From Microbacterium sp. Clip185 (GTDB taxonomy: Bacteria > Actinomycetota > Actinomycetes > Actinomycetales > Microbacteriaceae): a DNA stretch of 64,000 nt. The notes beneath the pieces are model-generated. The model saw only the letters and a list, made by a program, of their open reading frames with translations. It did no database searches and had not been told where the DNA came from. Of the stretch, positions 24,722-33,890 are shown in pieces. The translations under genes were made by a program, and so were the position numbers. Location: assembly GCF_028743715.1 (NCBI RefSeq), contig NZ_CP117996.1:248001-312000 (forward strand), given 5' to 3'. The stretch's first letter is position 1, and each line of letters opens with the position of its first letter.

Positions 24722-25483
24722 ATGCTCGAACTGCATGATCTGTCCCGATCCTTCGGCGGGGTCTTCGCGACCGACGGGGTGTCGATGAGCGTTGCCGATG
24801 GGGAGTTGCGTGGCGTGATCGGGCCGAACGGGGCCGGCAAGTCCACTCTGTTCTCGCTCGTGAGCGGACACCTGCGACCGCAGCGCGGCCGCATCCTCCT
24901 CGACGGTCAGAGGATCGACCGGCTCGCCCCGCATCAGCGCGCGCGACTCGGCATCGCCATCGTCTTCCAAGGGGCCCGGCTCTTCCCGGAGATGACGGTT
25001 TGGGAGAACGTCGCCGTCGGCGCCCATGCGCGCACCCGTGCCGGTGCGGCCGCCGCCGTCCTGCGGCTGCCGCGCCACCGGCGAGAGGAGAGCGAGATCT
25101 TCCGCAGCGCGCTCACGAACCTCGAGCGCGTGGGCCTGGCGGACTGGGCCGACCGTGCAGCGGACCAGCTCCCGCTGGGGCAGCAGCGGCGCATGCAGGT
25201 GGCGCGCGCGCTCACCGCCCAGCCGCGGCTGCTGCTGCTGGACGAACCCGCATCCGGGCTGCGCGCCGGCGAGCGTCGCGAACTCGCCGCTCTCATCCGA
25301 AGCCTGCATGACGAGGGGATCACCGTTCTGCTCGTCGAGCACGACGTGGCGATGGTCACCTCTCTCGCCGAGCGCATCACGGTCCTGGAGCTGGGCCGCG
25401 TGATCGCGGAGGGGACACCCGACGAGATCCGCCGGGACCCTGCGGTCATCGCCGCGTACCTGGGGACGGAGGCGGCGGCATGA
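24722..25483 (+). CDS. Liv-type ABC transporter ATPase (LivG-like)
   Basis: This 253-residue nucleotide-binding subunit has Walker A GPNGAGKST, a Q-loop QGARLFPEMTVWENV, the unusual signature LPLGQQRR in place of LSGGQ, Walker B LLLLDEPASGL and the switch histidine in VEHDVAMV. LPLGQQRRMQ is common in LivG proteins. Two ATGs six bases apart follow GAGGAGG; the second is correctly spaced and was chosen. It energises the LivH/LivM pair. Confidence 0.92.
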   Translation: MLELHDLSRSFGGVFATDGVSMSVADGELRGVIGPNGAGKSTLFSLVSGHLRPQRGRILLDGQRIDRLAPHQRARLGIAIVFQGARLFPEMTVWENVAVGAHARTRAGAAAAVLRLPRHRREESEIFRSALTNLERVGLADWADRAADQLPLGQQRRMQVARALTAQPRLLLLDEPASGLRAGERRELAALIRSLHDEGITVLLVEHDVAMVTSLAERITVLELGRVIAEGTPDEIRRDPAVIAAYLGTEAAA

Positions 25484-26160
25484 TGCTCGATGTCGAGGAT
25501 CTCGTGGTCCGCTACGGCGGCGCGACCGCCGTCGACGGCGTCTCGCTACACGTGGACGACGGCGAGATGGTTGCTCTCGTCGGACCGAACGGCGCCGGCA
25601 AGACGTCGATCGTGAACGCGGTCTCCGGGCTCGTTCGCCCCGCATCCGGGAAGGTGCGCACGAGCGGATCCGTCGCCCAGGTTCCCGAAGGGCGTCAGAT
25701 GTTCGGCGACATGAGCGTCGAGGACAACCTGCGCCTCGGCGCATGGCGCCGCCGCGACAAGGACCCCGCGCACGTCTACGAGCTCCTGCCCGATCTGCAG
25801 CGGATGCGACGCCAGCGCGCATCGACGCTGTCCGGGGGGCAGCAGCAGATGGTCGCCATGGGTCGTGCGCTCATGGCTCAGCCGGACCTCCTGGTCATCG
25901 ACGAGCTGTCCCTGGGGCTGGCCCCGATCATCGTCGGACAGCTCATGACACACCTGACCGAACTCAATCGCACACGGGGGACCGCCGTGCTGCTCATCGA
26001 GCAGGAGATCGGCCACGCGTTCGATCTGTGCTCACGGGCCTACGTGATCGAGACCGGACGAGTCGCGCTCGAAGGTCCGAGTGCCCGGCTCCGAGAGGCT
26101 CCCGCGGTGCGGGAGGCATACTTCGGCGGGTTCGAGACCCCGGGAAAGGAGACGCCGTGA
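25480..26160 (+). CDS. Liv-type ABC transporter ATPase (LivF-like)
   Basis: This 226-residue second ATPase has Walker A GPNGAGKTS, the VPEGRQMFGDMSVEDNL segment typical of LivF, the signature LSGGQQQMVAMGRA and Walker B LVIDELSLGLAP, in which the usual DEP is DEL. The ATG overlaps the LivG-like stop. It pairs with the LivG-like subunit. The family is certain, the substrate unknown. Confidence 0.92.
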   Translation: MMLDVEDLVVRYGGATAVDGVSLHVDDGEMVALVGPNGAGKTSIVNAVSGLVRPASGKVRTSGSVAQVPEGRQMFGDMSVEDNLRLGAWRRRDKDPAHVYELLPDLQRMRRQRASTLSGGQQQMVAMGRALMAQPDLLVIDELSLGLAPIIVGQLMTHLTELNRTRGTAVLLIEQEIGHAFDLCSRAYVIETGRVALEGPSARLREAPAVREAYFGGFETPGKETP

Positions 26161-27008
26161 ACGATCTGCTCGTCTACATCGTGTCGGGACTCGCGCTGGC
26201 CGGGGCCTTCGCGCTCATCGGCAGCGGCATCGTGGTGGTGTACCGCGTGACCCATGTCCTCAACTTCGCGCAGGGTACCTTCGCGGTGTTCGGCGCCCTT
26301 CTCTCCTGGTCGCTGTCGAGCGTGCTCCCGCCCTACCTTTCGGTCCCGATCGTGATCGTCGTGTGCGCGGCGATCGGGCTGATCGTCGGGGTCGCGGCGG
26401 TCGGTCGCCGCCGCACCCCGCCGATGATCTCGCTGCTCATCACGCTCGGGATGTCGATGGTCGGCGCCGCGGTGATCATCCTGCTGTGGGGGCAGGATCC
26501 GGTGTCGCCGCCGGGCCTGCCGGGTACCGTCGATCTGCTGGGTGTCGCCGTCGAGTCGCAGCGGGTGCTGGTGCTGGTCGTCGCGGTGCTGACGTTCGTC
26601 GCGCTGGGACTCTTCTTCGCGCGCACCGATCTCGGTCGCGGGCTCACTGCGGCCGCATCCAATCCCCGCGCGGCGCGCCTGGTGGGAATCGACACTCGCG
26701 CGATGGGGCTGGTCGCCTTCGCGATCGCCGGCGCGCTCGGCGGTCTCGCGGGCGCGCTCATCGCGCCGACGACCGCAGTGTCGGTCTCGTCGGATCTCCC
26801 GCTCGTGCTCAGCGGGTTAGCGGCCGCGATCTTCGGCGGCCTCCGCAGCCCGTGGCTGACGTTCCTGGGGGCGGCGATCCTCGGGATCGTCGGCCAGCTC
26901 GTCGCCGGATACGCGAATGGGTCGTACCAGACCCAGATCGCGCTGGTCATGATGCTCCTGATCATGATCGTGCGCGCCCGCAGCCTGAACGCCGAGGAGG
27001 CGAAATGA
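26157..27008 (+). CDS. Liv-type ABC transporter permease (LivH-like)
   Basis: This 283-residue integral membrane protein has about eight hydrophobic helices and the LivH landmark VTHVLNFAQGTFAVFGA near the N-terminus. The GTG start overlaps the LivF-like stop (GTGA), fitting the tight overlaps in this operon. It forms half of the membrane channel. Confidence 0.9.
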   Translation: MNDLLVYIVSGLALAGAFALIGSGIVVVYRVTHVLNFAQGTFAVFGALLSWSLSSVLPPYLSVPIVIVVCAAIGLIVGVAAVGRRRTPPMISLLITLGMSMVGAAVIILLWGQDPVSPPGLPGTVDLLGVAVESQRVLVLVVAVLTFVALGLFFARTDLGRGLTAAASNPRAARLVGIDTRAMGLVAFAIAGALGGLAGALIAPTTAVSVSSDLPLVLSGLAAAIFGGLRSPWLTFLGAAILGIVGQLVAGYANGSYQTQIALVMMLLIMIVRARSLNAEEAK

Positions 27009-28033
27009 CCGACACCCGAGGGCGCCTCGCCCGCATCCTGCCTCCCGTCGTCGTCCTGGCCGTCGCCTGCGCGATTCCGCCGCTTCTCGGCGATCTCACG
27101 TTCTTCGTGCAGACCGCGCTCGCGGCACTCGTCGTGGTGGGCCTTTCGCTGTTCATGGGATACGCCGGCCAGACCTCGCTCGGCCAGGGCGCGTTCGTCG
27201 CGGCGGGCGGGCTCACGGTCGCCGTCCTCACGACTCAGTTCGGCGTGCCCTCGATCGTGGCGCTGCTGCTGGCGCCGGTCGTGGCCGGTGTGCTGGCGGC
27301 GGTGGTCGGCTGGCCGCTGCTGCGTCTGCGTGGCCACTACCTCGCGTTCGGGACCCTCGCCGTCCTGCTGATCCTGCAGACGGTCATGGCGACGGTTCCC
27401 CTGTTCGGCGGCGGTATCGGGATCTTCGGCATCCCGGCGCTCGCCATCGGTCCGATCCAGGTGCAGGGCCAGCTCGCGTACGCCTACCTCGCCATCGCCG
27501 CGGTCACGGTGGCCATGATCGTGGCGCACAACCTTGTACGGTCGCGCTTCGGACGCGGGATGCGCGCTCTCGCCGGCAGCGAGAGCGCGGCCTCGGCGAG
27601 CGGCGTCGCGGTCGCCCGCACCAAGGTGGCGGTCTTCGTCGTCGCGGGGTCGTTCGCTGGGTTCGCCGGCGCCGTCGGGGCCTTCTTCACCCCGTACGTG
27701 AGCCAGGACACCTACCCGCCACTGCTCTCGTTCGGGTACGTCATCATGGCGGTCGTCGGCGGACTCGGGTCATTGTGGGGTGGCGTGGTCGGCGCCGTCG
27801 CCGTGAGCGTCTGGCTGCAACTGCTCAGCGCGGTCAGCGCGACACCGGGACTTCCTCCGGTGGTGGGTCCCGTTCTGCAGTACGCCGGCTACGGTCTCAT
27901 CCTCGTGGTCTTCCTTCTGCTGGTGCCGCGGGGGATCGTCCCGACGATCGCCGCCCGGGCTCGCACGCGCGCGGCCGCCCGCGGGGGTTCCGCGCCGATC
28001 CCCGTCTCCGTGGGGAGCGCCGGCCGGGGGTGA
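27005..28033 (+). CDS. Liv-type ABC transporter permease (LivM-like)
   Basis: This 342-residue integral membrane protein has about ten hydrophobic segments and the LivM motifs YAGQTSLGQGAFVAAGG and FGRGMRALAGSESAASASGV. The ATG overlaps the LivH-like stop. It is the last importer gene and converges on the amidohydrolase gene with only 15 bases between their stops, with no hairpin in that gap. Confidence 0.9.
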   Translation: MTDTRGRLARILPPVVVLAVACAIPPLLGDLTFFVQTALAALVVVGLSLFMGYAGQTSLGQGAFVAAGGLTVAVLTTQFGVPSIVALLLAPVVAGVLAAVVGWPLLRLRGHYLAFGTLAVLLILQTVMATVPLFGGGIGIFGIPALAIGPIQVQGQLAYAYLAIAAVTVAMIVAHNLVRSRFGRGMRALAGSESAASASGVAVARTKVAVFVVAGSFAGFAGAVGAFFTPYVSQDTYPPLLSFGYVIMAVVGGLGSLWGGVVGAVAVSVWLQLLSAVSATPGLPPVVGPVLQYAGYGLILVVFLLLVPRGIVPTIAARARTRAAARGGSAPIPVSVGSAGRG

Positions 28034-28048
28034 GGTGCACCGGCGGCG

Positions 28049-29629
28049 TCAGATCCCGCGGTGGCGTACGAGGCCGTCGACGATCGTCGCGTGCACGGCG
28101 AGCGACGACACCTCCGCCGCGGAGCAGGTGGACGGATCTGCGGACAGCACGCTCAGATCCGCGCGCATACCCACCGAGATCCTGCCTTCCTCGCTCGAGA
28201 CGCCCGCTGCCGCGGCGGCGCCGGCGGTGTACCCGGCCAGGGCCTGAGTCGCCGTCAGCGCCTCGGCGGGCTGCACCGGTGGACGCCCGCCGTGGCTGCG
28301 GGTCTGCGCCTCCGCCAGGATCTCGCGGGGATCGAAGGGCGCGATGGGCCAGTCCGAACCGAGCGCCAGCGTCACCCCGAGCTCCACGAGCGATCGCGTG
28401 CGCCACCCCTGCTGCGCCCGGCGCACTCCGAGGCGTTCGCTCCAGTTGTCGCTGCCGTCGGCGTGCACGAAGCGGGTGACGTGTGTCGGCTGCATACTGG
28501 CGACCGCGCCGCTGGCGGCGACCTCCGCAACGATGTCGTCGCCGGTCAGCTCGAGGTGTTCGATCCGATGGACGGAGCCGGGGTACGCGGCGCGCGCTGC
28601 GGCGATGGATGCGGCGGCGTGCCGCACCGCGGCGTCGCCGATGGCGTGCGTGGCGGTCGGGACACCGTGCCCGGCGAAGTGCGCGATCGCCGCCGCGTAG
28701 TGCGCGGGAGACGACCAGGTGCTGCGCAGCGACTCCCCGTGGCAGTCCGGTGCGCACAGCCATGCAGTGCCGTTGTCCACCGTGCCGTCGAGGAAGAACT
28801 TGACCCCGTGGCGACGCCAGAGCCGGCCCCCCGTGCCGGTCTCGGACACGAGCCTCTCCCAGTCGCCGGGGGCCATCTCGGGATCGACCCACGGATGGAT
28901 CCGAAGGCGCAGGGACATCCGGCCCGCATCCTCGACCGCGTCGTACAGCGCTGTGGGATCGCCCTCGAAGTCCATGACGTGCGCGCCGGTGAGACCCGAC
29001 GCGGCCATGTCCGCCAGCTGGTCGGCGAGTCGTGCGGCGACGACCGCATCCGGCTCCGACGGCACGATCCGCTCGATGAGACCGATCGCCTCGTGTTCGC
29101 GCAGGAAGCCGGTTGGCCTGCCGGTCGCATCCGCTTCGACGCACGAACCGGATGCGAACGTGCGCTCCTCTCGCACGCCGGCGAGCTCGAGCGCGGCGCG
29201 GCTGGCCAGGGCCGAGTGCGCGTCGAACATACGCAGCAGCATCGGGGCGTCTCCCGCGGCATCGGCGACCGCGTCGACATTCGGGGTCCGGCCCTCCCAC
29301 ACCGCGTGCTCGAGCCCCCAGCCGAGAACCCATCCGCCCGCGGCCCGGAGCCGTTCGTGGGCGATGGTTTCCCGCAGCTGGTCCAGCGTGCGCACACCGC
29401 GTAGATCCCGCCCCCGTGACACCCGCGCCGCGAGGATCGGATGCGCATGCGCGTCGACCAGTCCGGGCAGTACCGTTCCGGGCACCCGCAGCGTCTCGGT
29501 CCCGACGCCTGTCCACGCGCGCGCATCCGCCCGGTCGCCGATAGCGACGATGCGGCCGTCTGCAACGGCGAGGGCCTGCGCGTCGTGCCCGTGCAGAGCG
29601 TCGGCGATGACCACGAGTGGCGCGGTCAC
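28049..29629 (-). CDS. YtcJ-like metal-dependent amidohydrolase
   Basis: This 526-residue amidohydrolase-superfamily protein of the YtcJ/exoenzyme regulatory group has the metal motif VDAHAHP near residue 63, further ligand regions HAIGDAAV and RIEHLELT, and a late DWPIAPFDP. Such enzymes hydrolyse amide or formamide bonds of small molecules. The GTG start overlaps the stop of the APC permease gene upstream (GTGA). The pair is therefore probably uptake plus hydrolysis of one N-acyl or amide compound, under the adjacent TetR regulator. Confidence 0.87.
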   Translation of the reverse strand: MTAPLVVIADALHGHDAQALAVADGRIVAIGDRADARAWTGVGTETLRVPGTVLPGLVDAHAHPILAARVSRGRDLRGVRTLDQLRETIAHERLRAAGGWVLGWGLEHAVWEGRTPNVDAVADAAGDAPMLLRMFDAHSALASRAALELAGVREERTFASGSCVEADATGRPTGFLREHEAIGLIERIVPSEPDAVVAARLADQLADMAASGLTGAHVMDFEGDPTALYDAVEDAGRMSLRLRIHPWVDPEMAPGDWERLVSETGTGGRLWRRHGVKFFLDGTVDNGTAWLCAPDCHGESLRSTWSSPAHYAAAIAHFAGHGVPTATHAIGDAAVRHAAASIAAARAAYPGSVHRIEHLELTGDDIVAEVAASGAVASMQPTHVTRFVHADGSDNWSERLGVRRAQQGWRTRSLVELGVTLALGSDWPIAPFDPREILAEAQTRSHGGRPPVQPAEALTATQALAGYTAGAAAAAGVSSEEGRISVGMRADLSVLSADPSTCSAAEVSSLAVHATIVDGLVRHRGI

Positions 29630-31086
29630 TGCTGCGTTCCTCCGATCCCGGCATACGCCGCGGGCCGGGCGCGCCGGAGAATCGCCGCCAGGACGATGCC
29701 GAACACGAGGGCGAGGCCGGTCACAGAGATGATGACCGCGTTCGTGGCCGCGTCGGCGCCGGTCAGCACGCCGATGTTGACGACGATGAGTACGAGGAAC
29801 ACGAGCATCAGCACTCCGCCGAGCACCCCCGCCGGCAGCACGTACCAGGCTCTGGCGATGTCGCGCCGGCGCAGGAAGAACACCACCACCGACGCGGCGG
29901 CGAGAATCTGCAGCACCACGATCCCGATCACGCCCGGCGTGTTCACCCAGATGAGCAGCTGACGGTACGGGTCCGCGCCGGCGATCGCGAACCCGCCGAC
30001 CACCACCACGGCCAGCGCGGTCTGAGCCACTCCCGCCACCCACGGCGTCCCCGCGACGGCGCGCGTGCGGCCCAGCACCGGAGGCAGGACGCCGTCGCGC
30101 GCGAGGGCGTACGTGTAGCGGTTGATGGAGTTGTGGAAGGCCAGCAGCGCGGCGTACACGCTCGTCACGATCAGCAGCAGGAACACCACGGTCGCTGCGT
30201 CGCCCAGGCGGCTGCCCGCTGTGGCGAACAGGAAGTTCTCGACGCCGTTCTCGCCGATGAACGCCTGAACCAGGTTCTCCCCGTGGGCCTGCACGAGAAG
30301 CCACGTCAGTGCGAAGTAGAAGAGCGTCATCGCGATGACGGCGACATAGGTGGCGCGCGGGATAGTGCGGTTCGGGGTGCGCGCCTCGGCGCGGTACAGC
30401 ACGGTCGACTCGAAGCCGATGAACGCGCCGAACGCGAGGCCGAGCACGACGGCGAACTGCGGAGTGAACACGTTGGCCGCAGCGAAGGCGCCCGTGCCGA
30501 ATCCTTCGGGCAGCTGCCCGGTGGCCAGGATGGCGACTCCGAGCACGATCAGCGCGAGCGTCTCCGCCACCAGCAGCACGCCGAGCACCTTCGCTCCGAC
30601 GTCGATCCCGGTGAAGCCCATGGCCCAGACGCCGGCGATCGCGGCGAAGGCGAACAGCGGCCAGGGCAGATCGATGCCGAACACCGTCGCCACCATCGCC
30701 TTCGCATTGACGGCGAACAAGCCGTAGATCCCGATCTGCATCGCGTTGTACGACACGAGCGCGAGGATGCCGGCGCCCAGGCCCAAATGACGTCCGAGCG
30801 ATTCCGCGATGTAGGTGTAGAAGCCGCCGGTCTTGGTCACGTGCCGGGTCATCGCCATGAACCCGACCGCGAACACCACCAGCGCGACGCCGACCAGCAG
30901 ATAGGCGGTGGGGGCCGCCGGCCCGGCGATCAGGATCGCGAGGGGCACGGTGCCGGCGATCACGGTCAGAGGGGCTGCGGCCGAGACGACGAGGAAGGTG
31001 ATTCCTCCCGCTCCCAGCGAGTTCTTCTTCAGGGCGCCGACGGTGCCGGTGGTCTCCGCGGGTGCGGAGGGGGTGTTCGTCCTCAT
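29626..31086 (-). CDS. APC-family amino acid/amine permease
   Basis: This 486-residue membrane protein has about 12 to 14 hydrophobic helices of the amino acid-polyamine-organocation family. Landmarks include KKNSLGAGGITFLV at the start of helix 1 and FGAFIGFESTVLYRAEARTP in the middle. Three ATGs are available; the one 8 bases after GGAGGAG was chosen. It is transcribed away from the TetR gene across an operator-like palindrome and together with the YtcJ gene. It probably imports an amino acid, amine or amide. Confidence 0.88.
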   Translation of the reverse strand: MRTNTPSAPAETTGTVGALKKNSLGAGGITFLVVSAAAPLTVIAGTVPLAILIAGPAAPTAYLLVGVALVVFAVGFMAMTRHVTKTGGFYTYIAESLGRHLGLGAGILALVSYNAMQIGIYGLFAVNAKAMVATVFGIDLPWPLFAFAAIAGVWAMGFTGIDVGAKVLGVLLVAETLALIVLGVAILATGQLPEGFGTGAFAAANVFTPQFAVVLGLAFGAFIGFESTVLYRAEARTPNRTIPRATYVAVIAMTLFYFALTWLLVQAHGENLVQAFIGENGVENFLFATAGSRLGDAATVVFLLLIVTSVYAALLAFHNSINRYTYALARDGVLPPVLGRTRAVAGTPWVAGVAQTALAVVVVGGFAIAGADPYRQLLIWVNTPGVIGIVVLQILAAASVVVFFLRRRDIARAWYVLPAGVLGGVLMLVFLVLIVVNIGVLTGADAATNAVIISVTGLALVFGIVLAAILRRARPAAYAGIGGTQQ

Positions 31087-31114
31087 TGACATGACTCCTC
31101 CAGAGGTCATTTAT

Positions 31115-31127
31115 CTAACAGTGTTAG
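31115..31127. promoter_or_regulatory. Operator-like palindrome between APC permease and TetR gene
   Basis: CTAACA-G-TGTTAG is a perfect 13-bp palindrome 29 bases upstream of the permease start and 61 bases upstream of the tetR start. Position and symmetry fit a TetR-family operator controlling the permease/amidohydrolase operon and possibly the regulator itself. Confidence 0.65.
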
Positions 31128-31187
31128 GCAGTATGTCGATCGATTGAGTCCCCGACAAGTACGCTGTGTAACTGTTCTGTTTCGGGG

Positions 31188-31817
31188 GTGCGTGTGGGAA
31201 GACCGAGGACCGCGCTGCTGTCGAGCGAGCGGATCGTCGACGAGGCGCTCGAGCTGTTCGACAGCGGCGAGCCGTTCTCGATGCGCGCCCTGGCGAAGCG
31301 TCTGGGTGTCGCCGCGGCCTCGCTGTACTACCACGTCGACGGGATCGACCACCTGATCGACGTGATCCGCGACCGCATGGTGCGCGACGATCCGCCTCCG
31401 GCTCCGGACGTGCATCGCGGGTGGCGCGAGGAGGTCGAGGCCATCCTCCGTGCCATGCACGCCGGATACGCGCGGCACCCACGCCTCGTGTCGGCGCTGG
31501 TGGGAGCTCCCATCACGTCGCAGAGTGTCCTCGATCTCTACGAGCGGCTCGCTTCCGCGCTGCAGCGCGCCGGCTTCGCGCCGGTGCAGGTCGCGGTGCA
31601 TCTCGAGGTGCTCGACAGCTTCGCGCTGGGGGTGGCCCTCGAGCGGGCGGCGCCTGCCGAGGTCTGGCGGATCGCGAGTCAGGACGGCGCCCTCTTCGCT
31701 GCCAGCCGCGCCTGGGCCGATCCCGATGAGCGGCTCGATGCCGCGTTCGAGCACGGGCTGCACGGACTGCTCGACGCGATCGAGGCGGGGGTGCGGTCGC
31801 AGATCGCCGACGCGTGA
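31188..31817 (+). CDS. TetR family transcriptional regulator
   Basis: This 209-residue protein has an N-terminal TetR helix-turn-helix (SMRALAKRLGVAAASLYYHV, about residues 30-49) and a C-terminal ligand domain of TetR_C type. A GTG start was used; a second GTG six bases on is possible. It diverges from the permease/amidohydrolase operon with a perfect palindrome between them. It is most likely a local repressor released by the transported compound or a product. Confidence 0.88.
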   Translation: MRVGRPRTALLSSERIVDEALELFDSGEPFSMRALAKRLGVAAASLYYHVDGIDHLIDVIRDRMVRDDPPPAPDVHRGWREEVEAILRAMHAGYARHPRLVSALVGAPITSQSVLDLYERLASALQRAGFAPVQVAVHLEVLDSFALGVALERAAPAEVWRIASQDGALFAASRAWADPDERLDAAFEHGLHGLLDAIEAGVRSQIADA

Positions 31818-32004
31818 CGCCCGACACGGATTCAACGAAAAGCAAACGGGCGTCACGAATCTCTTGACTTTCACCGGTCGAACCCCGCACCATGAGGGGG
31901 TCAGCACGCTGCGGTGCCGACGCGTCGGGGGCTCGAGGTGGTGACTCCGCGTGACGGATGCTTCGCGTTGGCGTCCTGCTTACCCGTCACTGAGAGGCAC
32001 TTCG

Positions 32005-32991
32005 ATGAAGAAGACCCTTGCCGCCGTCGCTCTTGCAGCCGTGGCCGCCCTGACCCTGTCCGGTTGCACCGATTCCGCCGCGCCCGCCACATCCCCCTCG
32101 GGCGACTCCACCGCCGGCAGCGGCGAGATGCGCCAGGTGCGCGTCGCAGCTCTCCCCATCGCCGAGACGGGGGCCCTCTGGGCAGCCATCGACGCGGGCA
32201 TCTTCGAGGACCACGGCCTCGACGTCGAGGTCGTCCCCGCACAGGGCGGTGCGCAGGCCATCCCCGCGCTGCTCAGCGGCGACATCGACTTCGCGATCGG
32301 CCAGCCCATGGGCCCGATCCGCGCCGCCCTGCAGGATCTCGGCGTCGTGATCTTCAGCAACTACGCGTCGAGCCTTGCCGACGGCGAGGACGTCAACTCC
32401 GTCGTCGCCCTCGGCAACTCCGGCATCACGAGCCCCGCCGACCTCGCAGGCAAGCGCGTCTCGGTCAACAGCATCGGCGCCGCCGGCGACCTCACCATCC
32501 GCAAGGCGGTCGACGACGCCGGCGGCGACTCGTCCACCATCCAGTTCGTCGAGGTCGCCTTCCCCGACGTGAAGGCCCAGCTCGAGGCGGGCAACATTGA
32601 CGCCGGCTGGGTGCCCGATCCCTTCCGAGGCCTCATCGTCTCCGGCGGTGGCGTCGACGTCGTCTCGCCGTACCAGGCCACCATCCCGGGCCTGACGGTG
32701 CTCACGAACTTCACCACTCAAGAGAAGATCGACGCCGATCCGCAGCTCGTCGCCGACTACGCCGCGGCGATGGCCGAGGCGCAGCAGTACGCGACCGACA
32801 ACGAGGATGCCGTGCGCGCCGCGATCGTCAAGAAGCTCGAGATCCCGGAGGCCGCGGCCGCCAGCATCACGCTGCCCAACTTCACCTCCGACCTCGACGA
32901 CGCCGGCATCGAGAAGCTCGCCGCCCTCGCCGTGCAGTACAAGTACATCGACGCGGAGCCCGACTTCACGAAGCTGATCCAGCCGCAGTGA
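32005..32991 (+). CDS. SsuA/NMT1-like substrate-binding lipoprotein
   Basis: This 328-residue protein has a signal peptide with lipobox LSGC (Cys21) and a periplasmic-binding type 2 domain of the SsuA/TauA/NMT1 group (PIAETGALWAAIDAGIFEDHGL). Such binders take alkanesulfonates, taurine, nitrate, thiamine precursors or aromatic acids such as phthalate. The ATG has GAGAGG upstream. A TTGACT hexamer lies at 31864-31869 in the preceding gap, without a convincing -10. A hairpin after the stop separates it from the permeases. Confidence 0.9.
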   Translation: MKKTLAAVALAAVAALTLSGCTDSAAPATSPSGDSTAGSGEMRQVRVAALPIAETGALWAAIDAGIFEDHGLDVEVVPAQGGAQAIPALLSGDIDFAIGQPMGPIRAALQDLGVVIFSNYASSLADGEDVNSVVALGNSGITSPADLAGKRVSVNSIGAAGDLTIRKAVDDAGGDSSTIQFVEVAFPDVKAQLEAGNIDAGWVPDPFRGLIVSGGGVDVVSPYQATIPGLTVLTNFTTQEKIDADPQLVADYAAAMAEAQQYATDNEDAVRAAIVKKLEIPEAAAASITLPNFTSDLDDAGIEKLAALAVQYKYIDAEPDFTKLIQPQ

Positions 32992-32998
32992 TCCCGAG

Positions 32999-33028
32999 CG
33001 GGGGATGCGGCACGCGCCGCATCCCCCG
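32999..33028 (+). terminator. Stem-loop between binding protein and permease genes
   Basis: CGGGGGATGCGGC and GCCGCATCCCCCG form a perfect 13-bp stem with a 4-base loop, seven bases after the binding-protein stop. It is likely an attenuator or message-stabilising hairpin that keeps the binding protein in excess over the membrane subunits. Confidence 0.65.
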
Positions 33029-33050
33029 CATCCCCTCTGGAAGGCCCCCC

Positions 33051-33890
33051 ATGACCCTCGCTCCGCCTGCGCCGGTGCACACGTCGACGGTCGTCGTGCC
33101 GCGTCGTCGACGTCGACGTTCGTTCCGCGCACCGCTGCTCGGACTGCTCGGTGTCGTCGTGTTCCTCGGCACCTGGCAGCTCATCTCCGCTGCCGGACTC
33201 ATCAATCCGTCGCAACTGCCCTCGGCCGCCGACACCTTCACGCGCCTCGGCACGATGGCGGGCGACCTCGAGTTCTGGCGCAACGTCGGGCGCACCCTGA
33301 CCGCATGGGCGATCGGTCTCGCGATCGCCTCGGTGCTCGGCATCCTGCTCGGCGGGCTCATCGGTCTCGTGCCGGTGCTGCGTCGCGCAACCAACACCAC
33401 CGTCGAGTTCCTGCGCCCCATCCCCTCCGTCGCCCTCATCCCGCTCGCGATCCTGACCTACGGCATCCAGATCCCGGCGGCGCTGGTGATCATCGTCTAC
33501 GCCTGCTTCTGGCAGGTGTTCGTGCAGGTGCTCTACGGCGTCGCCGACATCGACACGGTCGCCCGCGACACCGCGCGCAGCTACGGTCTCACCCGGGGCG
33601 CGCAACTGCGCTCGCTCGTGCTGCCGACCGCGCTGCCCTACATCTTCACCGGGCTCCGACTCGCCGCATCCGTCGCCCTCATCCTGGCCATCACCGCCGA
33701 GATGACGATCACCAACCCCGGCCTCGGCAACGTCATCATCGTCGCCGCCAGCAACGGCAACATCGCGACCGTCTACGCGGTCGTGATCGTCACCGGTCTG
33801 CTCGGCCTCATCATCAATCTCGTCTTCCGCGTGCTGGAGCGCCGAGCGCTCGCCTGGCACCAGTCGGTGCGAGGGGAGGAGGTCCTGTGA
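33051..33890 (+). CDS. SsuC-like ABC transporter permease, first copy
   Basis: This 279-residue membrane protein is a binding-protein-dependent permease of the SsuC/TauC group. It has a basic N-terminus, about six helices and the ATPase-contact EAA-like loop around DIDTVARDTARSYGLTRGAQ. The ATG was chosen after the GGAAGG sequence; no other start fits. A second, different permease overlaps its end, so the channel is probably a heterodimer rather than the usual SsuC homodimer. Confidence 0.88.
   Translation: MTLAPPAPVHTSTVVVPRRRRRRSFRAPLLGLLGVVVFLGTWQLISAAGLINPSQLPSAADTFTRLGTMAGDLEFWRNVGRTLTAWAIGLAIASVLGILLGGLIGLVPVLRRATNTTVEFLRPIPSVALIPLAILTYGIQIPAALVIIVYACFWQVFVQVLYGVADIDTVARDTARSYGLTRGAQLRSLVLPTALPYIFTGLRLAASVALILAITAEMTITNPGLGNVIIVAASNGNIATVYAVVIVTGLLGLIINLVFRVLERRALAWHQSVRGEEVL

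Noticed and set aside
29630-30304. N-terminal extension of the YtcJ amidohydrolase by 225 codons
   Set aside because: The extension overlaps the APC permease on the same strand and is not hydrolase-like. The GTG at 29629 gives the usual four-base overlap and a full-length family member.
31864-31893. Promoter for the SsuA-like gene
   Set aside because: TTGACT is present but no acceptable -10 lies 16-18 bases downstream, so it is not listed as a feature.
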